20,120 bases of DNA from positions 1 through 20,120 of the forward strand of contig CASRZP010000013.1 of assembly GCA_949440065.1 (NCBI GenBank), given 5' to 3'. Below are positions 1 to 4,743 of the stretch, piece after piece; the first letter of the stretch is position 1; each line of letters starts with the position of its first letter. The notes under the pieces are model-generated. The model worked only from the letters and a program-made list of their open reading frames with translations, was not told the DNA's origin and searched no databases. A program made the translations under genes and the position numbers. This DNA is from an uncultured Bacilli bacterium. GTDB lineage: Bacteria; Bacillota_I; Bacilli_A; RF39; UBA660.

Positions 1-2
1 CA

Positions 3-644
3 AATCAAGCAGGTTTTGTATTAGCCTATGAAATAGATGAACGTCTAAAAAGTATTTTGGAAAAGAATTTAAAAGCGTTTTCTAATGTGAAAATTGTTTA
101 TTCGGATTTTTTAGAAAGAGTTATAAAGGAAGACGTGAAAGGTTATTGTTTTAATAAATTATATGTTGTTGCAAATTTACCTTATTATATTACAACACCT
201 ATTATTGAAAAAATAATTCGTGAGGATCTACCAATAGAAAAAATTGTTGTTATGGTACAAAAAGAAGTAGGAGATCGCTTTTCTGCTAAGATTGGAACAA
301 AAGATTATAATTCGTTGTCAATTTTTTTACAGTATCATTATGAAGTAAGAAAAGAATTTATTGTAAGTAGAAATTGTTTTGTTCCAAAGCCTAATGTTGA
401 TAGTGTAATCGTTTCACTTGCTAGAAGAAAAAACAAAGAAAAAATTAATCATGTGGATAAGTTTGAACAATTGGTAAGAGATAGTTTTCGATATAAGAGA
501 AAAAATTTAAGAAATAATTTACAAGGGTATTCATTGCCTATTATTTCCTCAGTATTATCAAAATACGGAGTTGATCTAACGACTCGAGCAGAGAGTATTT
601 CGTTAGAGATATTTATTGATTTAGTAAATGCATTATTTCCTTAA
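3..644 (+). CDS. rsmA: 16S rRNA dimethyladenosine transferase RsmA (KsgA), 5' end outside window
   Basis: RsmA dimethylates two adjacent adenines in the helix 45 loop of 16S rRNA, late in small-subunit assembly, using S-adenosylmethionine. The window opens inside the gene; the frame is open from base 3, giving 213 visible residues, and a TTG at 57 is internal rather than a start. Visible Rossmann-fold motifs are AYEIDERL (the acidic residue that holds the SAM ribose), the VYSDFL strand with its conserved Asp, and ANLPYYITTPI, the NLPY motif that contacts the target adenine. VPKPNVDSV, typical of the family, follows, and then the helical C-terminal domain. What is missing is the N-terminal region with the glycine-rich SAM loop. 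The next gene is yabG, as in Bacillus subtilis. Identification is firm. Confidence 0.95.
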   Translation, partial: NQAGFVLAYEIDERLKSILEKNLKAFSNVKIVYSDFLERVIKEDVKGYCFNKLYVVANLPYYITTPIIEKIIREDLPIEKIVVMVQKEVGDRFSAKIGTKDYNSLSIFLQYHYEVRKEFIVSRNCFVPKPNVDSVIVSLARRKNKEKINHVDKFEQLVRDSFRYKRKNLRNNLQGYSLPIISSVLSKYGVDLTTRAESISLEIFIDLVNALFP

Positions 645-655
645 TGTATTTTTTT
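626..655 (+). terminator. Rho-independent terminator of rsmA, overlapping its stop codon
   Basis: Bases 626-635 pair with 642-651 (10 base pairs, one G-T wobble) around a 6-base loop, followed by an uninterrupted T run at 649-655. The 3' arm begins on the rsmA stop codon (642-644), so translating ribosomes could interfere with folding. Confidence 0.72.
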
Positions 656-701
656 ATTCATTTTTTTGCCTTTGATTACATAAGATGTTTTGGTGATAAT
701 T

Positions 702-1478
702 ATGCATTTTAAGATTGGGGATTATGTAACAAGGAAATCTTATCAAAATGATATTTTATTTATTATTATTGATATTATTGATAATACTGCCTTGCTAAAA
801 GGAATTGATGTGAGATTATTAGCAGATAGTGAGTTAAATGATTTAGAAAAGTCAGAGGTTTTAGAGGACATGAAAAAGGAAGATGCAACTATTCTAAGTC
901 GTTTAAAAGAAGAAAATCGTCTTGATCGTTCTGAATATTTTTATTTACCAGGGAAAGTTTTACATATAGATGGCGACTTTGAATATCTAAATCGTTGTAT
1001 GAATTTTTATCGTTCTATGAATATTAATGCCTATGGCGTAAAAATTAAAGAGGAAGAAGTTGCTGATAGACTACCTATGATGTTAGAAAACGTAAAACCA
1101 GATATTGTGGTAATTACAGGACATGATTCTAGACAAAAACGAAATGGAAAATATGTATACAAAAATTCAGATAATTTCATTTCCGCGGTGAAATCTGCTA
1201 GAAATTATGAAAAAAATCAAGATAAATTGATGATTATAGCAGGAGCTTGTCAATCTAATTATGAAGAGTTAATAAAAGCAGGAGCTAATTTTGCTTCTAG
1301 TCCTAAAAGAATTAATATACATGCCTTAGATCCTGCTATTGTCGCCGTATCTATTGCTTTAACAGAAAAAAGGAAGGAAATAGACTTGATTAATATATTA
1401 GAAAAAACAAAATATGGAACTGATGGAATGGGAGGAATTATTACGAATGGTTGTATGTATGTGGGGTATCCTAGATGA
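702..1478 (+). CDS. yabG: Sporulation-specific protease YabG
   Basis: YabG is the sporulation cysteine protease that processes spore coat proteins in the mother cell of Bacillus and the germination proteins in Clostridioides. The product is 258 residues (about 290 in B. subtilis). It keeps the family start HFKIGDYVTRKSYQNDILF, the GKVLHIDGD segment, VVITGHDSR, the GACQSNYEELIKAGANFASS block holding the conserved Cys, and RINIHALDPA. I chose ATG 702 because GGTGAT at 692-697 lies 4 bases upstream and the B. subtilis protein begins at the equivalent residue; an in-frame TTG at 690 has no ribosome site. The gene overlaps veg by 4 bases. In B. subtilis it is sigma-K dependent; I found no convincing sigma-K promoter here. 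Its presence is strong evidence for a spore-forming ancestry. Confidence 0.95.
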   Translation: MHFKIGDYVTRKSYQNDILFIIIDIIDNTALLKGIDVRLLADSELNDLEKSEVLEDMKKEDATILSRLKEENRLDRSEYFYLPGKVLHIDGDFEYLNRCMNFYRSMNINAYGVKIKEEEVADRLPMMLENVKPDIVVITGHDSRQKRNGKYVYKNSDNFISAVKSARNYEKNQDKLMIIAGACQSNYEELIKAGANFASSPKRINIHALDPAIVAVSIALTEKRKEIDLINILEKTKYGTDGMGGIITNGCMYVGYPR

Positions 1479-1705
1479 TGATGTTAGATAAAATAAGAAC
1501 AGAAATAGAGAATAATAAAGGTAAATTAATTTCCTTTCGCTTTAACGGGGCGAGGAATCAAATTGAAGTTTTTGATGGAATGATAGTAAACACGTATAAA
1601 TATGTTTTTTTAGTGAAGGTAAACAATGCCAATCAGTCCATCCGCTCGTATACTTATACAGACATTTTGATTGACAATTTGGAAATTATTCACGAAAACT
1701 CTTGA
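1475..1705 (+). CDS. veg: Veg family protein
   Basis: Small Veg/DUF1021 protein, 76 residues (86 in B. subtilis). In B. subtilis veg is very highly transcribed, and Veg has been reported to stimulate biofilm gene expression; its biochemical role is unclear. Family features seen are the start LDKIRTEIENNKGKLISFRFNGAR, matching the Veg pattern of a short helix then a basic strand, a central Y-K-Y-V-F-L-V-K-V strand, and SYTYTDILIDNLEI, matching the SYSYADILTETVEL segment of the Bacillus protein. The ATG sits inside the yabG stop (ATGA) and is followed by two more ATG codons. GGGG at 1463-1466 could serve as a weak ribosome site for the first ATG. The position next to yabG is conserved. No separate promoter was found, so expression may depend on yabG read-through and translational coupling. 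Confidence 0.88.
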   Translation: MMMLDKIRTEIENNKGKLISFRFNGARNQIEVFDGMIVNTYKYVFLVKVNNANQSIRSYTYTDILIDNLEIIHENS

Positions 1706-1730
1706 AAAAACTTTAATAATATTATAAAAT
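1702..1730 (+). promoter_or_regulatory. Putative sigma-A promoter of spoVG
   Basis: TTGAAA (1702-1707), a 17-base spacer and TAAAAT (1725-1730) resemble a vegetative promoter. The -35 overlaps the veg stop codon. The predicted transcript start is near 1737, giving a leader of about 36 bases that holds the hairpin at 1740-1757. An alternative -10, TATAAA at 1723-1728, would have shorter spacing. Confidence 0.5.
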
Positions 1731-1739
1731 AAAATTATA

Positions 1740-1757
1740 TAAAGTCGTCAGACTTTA
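1740..1757 (+). promoter_or_regulatory. Hairpin in the spoVG leader
   Basis: TAAAGTC (1740-1746), loop GTCA, then GACTTTA (1751-1757) form a perfect 7-base-pair stem. It ends 3 bases before the GGAGG ribosome site at 1761-1765. It has no T tract, so it is not a terminator. A role in RNA stability or translation is possible but unproven. Confidence 0.5.
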
Positions 1758-1772
1758 GAGGGAGGAAAGCAC

Positions 1773-2075
1773 ATGAAAATTACATCAGTCAGTGTACGGA
1801 AAATAGAAAAAGAAGGATCTAGAATGAAGGGAATTGCATCAGTTCTATTGGACGATAGCTTTGCTGTTCACGATATCCGCATTATCGAAGGAGATAATGG
1901 ATTATTTATCGCTATGCCAAGCCGTAAGATTACAGCTCGCGGAGAAGGAGAAGTCGATAGATATCGCGATATTGCCCATCCTATAAATTCTGAAGTTCGT
2001 GCTATGTTTGAACAAGTGATTCTTGATGCGTACAAAAATGCTGAAGATGAACCTGTTGAATCAGAAGAAGAATAA
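1773..2075 (+). CDS. spoVG: Septation/sporulation regulator SpoVG
   Basis: SpoVG is a small DNA- and RNA-binding regulator that affects asymmetric septation during sporulation in Bacillus, and capsule and virulence genes in Staphylococcus. The product is 100 residues (97 in B. subtilis). It starts with the canonical MKITSVSVRKI, carries GIASVLLDDSFAVHDIRIIEG, then GLFIAMPSRK, and RDIAHPINSEVRAMFEQVIL, which is nearly invariant in the family. The last ten residues are acidic (EDEPVESEEE), as is usual. GGAGG at 1761-1765 lies 7 bases before the ATG. The gene stands alone between its own promoter and a strong terminator. The purR, ridA/yabJ and glmU neighbours of B. subtilis are absent. Identification is certain. 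Confidence 0.97.
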   Translation: MKITSVSVRKIEKEGSRMKGIASVLLDDSFAVHDIRIIEGDNGLFIAMPSRKITARGEGEVDRYRDIAHPINSEVRAMFEQVILDAYKNAEDEPVESEEE

Positions 2076-2084
2076 TGTAATAGC

Positions 2085-2111
2085 AAAATAGGTTAATACC
2101 TATTTTTTTTT
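2085..2111 (+). terminator. Rho-independent terminator of spoVG
   Basis: AAAATAGGT (2085-2093) pairs perfectly with ACCTATTTT (2098-2106) across a TAAT loop. The T run extends from 2103 to 2111. This cleanly separates spoVG from the sporulation pair downstream. Confidence 0.85.
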
Positions 2112-2112
2112 G

Positions 2113-2141
2113 GTATAAAAATTTTCTTAAACGCATACATT
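2113..2141 (+). promoter_or_regulatory. Sigma-E (mother-cell) promoter of yabP-yabQ
   Basis: GTATAAA (2113-2119), a 14-base spacer and CATACATT (2134-2141) match the Bacillus sigma-E pattern KMATATT-N14-CATACANT: all required -10 positions agree, as does the ATA core of the -35. In B. subtilis yabP and yabQ are known sigma-E genes. Transcription would begin near 2147-2148, so the leader before the GTG start is only about 12 bases and begins on the ribosome site. Confidence 0.78.
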
Positions 2142-2159
2142 GTATTGGGAGGAATGTAT

Positions 2160-2450
2160 GTGGATAAAAATGATGGAATCAATAGTTATAATCACGGTGT
2201 TAGTGTTATTGAACGAAAAAATTTACTAGTAACAGGAGTTAAAAAGATTGACAGTTTTGACGATGAAGAATTTTATATGGATACAGTAATGGGATACTTA
2301 ATTGTTAAAGGAGAAGGATTAGAATTGATTAAATTAGATACCTTACAAGGAAATGTATCAATAAAAGGATTAATAAAAAGCTTTTCCTATGCCGAAAATG
2401 CAAAAGAAAAAGATAAAGAAAATAGTTTATTCACAAAATTATTCAAATGA
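2160..2450 (+). CDS. yabP: Sporulation protein YabP
   Basis: YabP is a small YabP/YqfC-family sporulation protein of the mother cell; in B. subtilis it is cotranscribed with yabQ under sigma-E. The product is 96 residues (100 in B. subtilis). Matching features are H-G-V-S-V-I-E-R-K leading into LLVTGVKKIDSFDDEEFYM, which aligns with the Bacillus LEVTGVKQVESFDSEEFLL. The TVMGYLIVKGEGLEL segment and a C-terminal SLFTKLFK, like FFSKLFK of Bacillus YabP, follow. GTG 2160 is chosen because GGGAGG (2147-2152) lies 7 bases upstream. ATG 2154 would be only one base from that site, and TTG 2145 would lie upstream of the predicted transcript start. It overlaps yabQ by 4 bases (ATGA). Confidence 0.92.
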   Translation: MDKNDGINSYNHGVSVIERKNLLVTGVKKIDSFDDEEFYMDTVMGYLIVKGEGLELIKLDTLQGNVSIKGLIKSFSYAENAKEKDKENSLFTKLFK

Positions 2451-2722
2451 TTAATTTAGAAATGCAAATTCAATCATTACTAATTTCCTTTGTCTATGGG
2501 ATGTTTGTTGCTTTTTTATATAATTATCACTATAAATTTATTTATTATAAGAAAAAGTGGTTACGTCTTCCTTTCTCATTAATTTTTTGTTTAGATGCTA
2601 CCTTTCTATTTTTTATTCTCATGTTAAAAATTAATTATGGTTTAATTCATTTGTATTTCATCTTAAGTGTGATTTTAGGATTCTTTCTTGGTGTAGTAAA
2701 GACAAAATCTATTCGAAAGTAA
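2447..2722 (+). CDS. yabQ: Spore cortex protein YabQ, short form
   Basis: YabQ is a polytopic membrane protein of the forespore outer membrane, needed for cortex formation in B. subtilis. This version has 91 residues, less than half the roughly 211 of B. subtilis, and consists of little more than the membrane domain. It has an N-terminal helix near residues 6-24, a second near 40-61 and a third near 66-84, with basic residues between and at the end (KTKSIRK). The family's short L-L-x-F-x-Y-G/M pattern at the N terminus and a Y-F-I-L-S-V-I-L-G segment are present. The assignment rests partly on translational overlap with yabP and on divIC downstream, which reproduce the B. subtilis order. The 3' end forms the 5' arm of a terminator. 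Confidence 0.82.
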   Translation: MINLEMQIQSLLISFVYGMFVAFLYNYHYKFIYYKKKWLRLPFSLIFCLDATFLFFILMLKINYGLIHLYFILSVILGFFLGVVKTKSIRK

Positions 2723-2743
2723 TTGAATTTTGTCTTTTTTTTT
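2698..2743 (+). terminator. Rho-independent terminator of yabP-yabQ, overlapping the yabQ stop
   Basis: AAAGACAAAAT (2698-2708) pairs perfectly with ATTTTGTCTTT (2727-2737), an 11-base-pair stem with an 18-base loop, followed by nine T (2735-2743). The yabQ stop codon (2720-2722) lies in the loop and the 5' arm is coding sequence. Confidence 0.78.
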
Positions 2744-2757
2744 GTTATCCTTAGAAT
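2730..2757 (+). promoter_or_regulatory. Possible sigma-A promoter of divIC
   Basis: TTGTCT (2730-2735), a 16-base spacer and TAGAAT (2752-2757) could drive divIC and the genes after it, which otherwise lie behind a strong terminator. The -35 is inside the terminator's 3' arm. The predicted transcript start near 2764 would leave almost no leader before ATG 2770. Confidence 0.4.
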
Positions 2758-2769
2758 AGGATGATGAAA

Positions 2770-3048
2770 ATGAATTTAAGTGGAAGAGTTGTAGTTTTAG
2801 GATTAATTAGTGCATTTGCTATCTTTATAACAGTGAGTACAATTACTAACTATTGGATAGAGATATATCAAAAGTATAAGGAAAAGGATGAATTAGAACA
2901 ACAGTTAGTAGACTTAATGGAAGAGGAAGAAAGTCTAAAAGTAGACGTTGGGCGTTTACAAGATGCTGATTATGTAGCTAGATATGCTAGAGAAAAATAT
3001 CTCTATTCTAAAGAAGGTGAATTTATTTTTCGCTTGCCTAAAGAATAA
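2770..3048 (+). CDS. divIC: Cell-division septum protein DivIC (FtsB/DivIC family)
   Basis: DivIC is a bitopic membrane protein that forms a complex with FtsL and DivIB at the division septum. From ATG 2770 the product has 92 residues. It shows a short cytoplasmic N terminus, one membrane helix near residues 6-24, then a coiled coil (YKEKDELEQQLVDLMEEEES) and the family tail with DADYVARYAREKYLYSKEGE and FIFRLP, very like the Bacillus DEDYVTELARRDLFMSGDGE and IIFNV. The N terminus is much shorter than the Bacillus cytoplasmic region. AGGA at 2758-2761 favours ATG 2770; in-frame ATGs at 2761 and 2764 would add three or two residues. It follows yabQ as in B. subtilis. Confidence 0.9.
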   Translation: MNLSGRVVVLGLISAFAIFITVSTITNYWIEIYQKYKEKDELEQQLVDLMEEEESLKVDVGRLQDADYVARYAREKYLYSKEGEFIFRLPKE

Positions 3049-3118
3049 AAAAATAGGAAAAATCTTTATCCGACAAAATTATATTCAATCGTATTGTATA
3101 TTACCCGTGGTGATAGAT

Positions 3119-3412
3119 ATGATGAGATATATTTTGTGTGTTCTATTAAGTATTGTAATTTTTGATTTTTTAAGTGAATTTTTAATATTAATAGGTGCAA
3201 AAAAAATAAAGTATGATAAAATAGGATTAGTGGCCTTAATTATTGGCAATATTGTTGTCAAATATTTTACGGTAACTGATTTTTATAGTGTTTACATTTT
3301 GGAATATATATGGTATGGTTTATTCTTGTATGAATTATTTTTGATGTTAAGGGAATTATTAAAAAGATTATACGGGAAATTAAAACGAGAACGACGGAGG
3401 AAAAATGCTTGA
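3119..3412 (+). CDS. Small membrane protein of unknown function between divIC and tilS
   Basis: I do not recognise this 97-residue protein. It has three probable membrane helices (about residues 4-25, 35-50 and 58-78) and a strongly basic tail (KLKRERRRKNA), which by the positive-inside rule would be cytoplasmic. The frame is open further upstream, into divIC, but ATG 3119 (or the adjacent ATG 3122) is preceded by GGTGAT at 3109-3114, the same type of ribosome site as yabG uses. Its last 8 bases overlap the start of tilS, so it is translationally coupled to it. In B. subtilis this interval holds yabR, spoIIE, yabS and yabT; none resembles this protein. A role linked to division or sporulation is only a guess from position. 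Confidence 0.65.
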   Translation: MMRYILCVLLSIVIFDFLSEFLILIGAKKIKYDKIGLVALIIGNIVVKYFTVTDFYSVYILEYIWYGLFLYELFLMLRELLKRLYGKLKRERRRKNA

Positions 3413-4730
3413 TTTAACACAATATTTTAGTAAAAAATTAAATATCAAATCTAGTGATATTATCGTTATTGGATGTTCCTATGGACCAGATTCTATGGCG
3501 TTATTACATCAGTTAATTACTTATCGAAAAAAGGTTCCTTTTAAAATTGTATGTGCACATGTAAATCATCAAATAAGAAAAGAAAGCAAAATCGAAGAAG
3601 AAAAGTTAGAAGAATATTGTAGAATTAACCAAGTTTATTTTGAAATGTTAAGAATTGAAAAATACGGTGATGATAATTTCCATCATTCAGCACGTGAAAT
3701 CCGTTACAACTTTTTTCAAGAAGTAGTAATAAAGTATCAGGCTGAGTATTTAATGACAGCACATCATGGGGATGATTTGATGGAAACGATTCTTATGCGA
3801 TTAGTAAGAGGGTCTAGTATTAAAGGATATAGTGGTTTTAATGAGATAGTAGAATGTCCTAATTATAAAATTATTCGCCCGTTTATTCATTACACGAAAG
3901 AAGAGTTACTTGCATATGATTCATATTACAATGTTCCTTATGCAATTGATTCTTCTAATGAAAAACGAGTATATACAAGAAATCGTTATCGTATGGAATT
4001 ACTACCTTTTTTGAAAGAAGAAGACAAAAATGTTCATGAAAAATTTTTGAAATTTAGTTTATTATTAAAAGAATGTGATCATTTTATAGAAAAACAATCG
4101 AAGAAAAGTTTAAAAAAAGTTTTTCGAAATCAATGTTTGGATATTAAACAATATAAAGAGTTAGATGAGTTTTTACAAAAAAAGATAATTTTCCTAATGT
4201 TAGAAGAAATTTACCAAAAGGATTTAAATGTTATTGCAATGCGGCATGTGAATCTTTTGTTTGAACTGATCTATTCAAAAAGAGCTAATGCGAAAGTTTA
4301 TTTGCCCAATCATGTCATTGCGATCAAAAGTTACCATCAGTTGATGATTGAAAAAGATGAAAATTCACCGTTAGAATCATATGATGTTCAATTTTTTGAT
4401 TATTTGAAATTACCCAATGGTAAAAATTTAAAACTTATGATAGAATGTGATAGCAATGGCAATGATATTTGTCGTTTAAATAGTAAAGATGTTACTTTAC
4501 CTCTTTATGTTAGAACAAGAAAAATTGGAGATAAGATGGCTCTTAGGAATTCTGGTCATAAAAAATTAAAAGATATCTTTATTGATGAGAAGATTCCTAG
4601 TCGTTATCGTGATAACTGGCCAGTGGTTGTGGACTCTAAAGGAGAAGTTCTTTGGCTCCCGGGATTAAAAAAATCAAAAAAAACTCGTAAAATTAATGAA
4701 GAGTGTGATATAATAATAAAATATTATTAA
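3405..4730 (+). CDS. tilS: tRNA(Ile)-lysidine synthase TilS
   Basis: TilS attaches lysine to C34 of the AUA-decoding isoleucine tRNA using ATP, so that it reads AUA and is charged with isoleucine. The protein has 441 residues. The N-terminal ATP-pyrophosphatase domain carries the loop SYGPDSMALLH (25-35), then AHVNHQIRKES (51-61), AREIRYNFF (96-104) and AHHGDDLMET (119-128). The C-terminal TilS domain is clear at about 360-441: R-T-R-K-I-G-D-K-M, KLKDIFIDEKIPSRYRDNWP and a final WLPGLKKSKKT. The loop differs from the usual SGGxDS, with Tyr in place of the first Gly. GGAGG at 3396-3400 precedes ATG 3405. AUA codons are common in this window, so the enzyme should be essential. The hpt gene that follows it in B. 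subtilis is absent. Confidence 0.95.
   Translation: MLDLTQYFSKKLNIKSSDIIVIGCSYGPDSMALLHQLITYRKKVPFKIVCAHVNHQIRKESKIEEEKLEEYCRINQVYFEMLRIEKYGDDNFHHSAREIRYNFFQEVVIKYQAEYLMTAHHGDDLMETILMRLVRGSSIKGYSGFNEIVECPNYKIIRPFIHYTKEELLAYDSYYNVPYAIDSSNEKRVYTRNRYRMELLPFLKEEDKNVHEKFLKFSLLLKECDHFIEKQSKKSLKKVFRNQCLDIKQYKELDEFLQKKIIFLMLEEIYQKDLNVIAMRHVNLLFELIYSKRANAKVYLPNHVIAIKSYHQLMIEKDENSPLESYDVQFFDYLKLPNGKNLKLMIECDSNGNDICRLNSKDVTLPLYVRTRKIGDKMALRNSGHKKLKDIFIDEKIPSRYRDNWPVVVDSKGEVLWLPGLKKSKKTRKINEECDIIIKYY
4706..4714 (+). promoter_or_regulatory. Possible extended -10 promoter for ftsH inside the tilS 3' end
   Basis: TGATATAAT is a perfect TGnTATAAT extended -10. The 13 bases at 4704-4716 are identical to those around the gltX promoter -10 (15202-15214). 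No good -35 exists 17 bases upstream, and the bases encode the tilS C terminus, so it may be coincidental. Confidence 0.35.
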
Positions 4731-4743
4731 AGGAGGAGATTTT

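Noticed and set aside
679..687. CATAAGATG before yabG as a sigma-K -10 (CATANNNTA)
   Set aside because: The last base differs, no AC -35 is found at the right distance, and transcription would start on the ribosome site.
1680..1708. TGGAAAT plus GAAAA upstream of spoVG as a sigma-H promoter
   Set aside because: The spacing between the two parts is either too long or too short for the sigma-H pattern; the vegetative-type promoter fits better.
2984..3118. Longer N terminus of the membrane protein before tilS, starting inside divIC
   Set aside because: It would overlap divIC by 65 bases with no ribosome site; GGTGAT before ATG 3119 marks the likely start.
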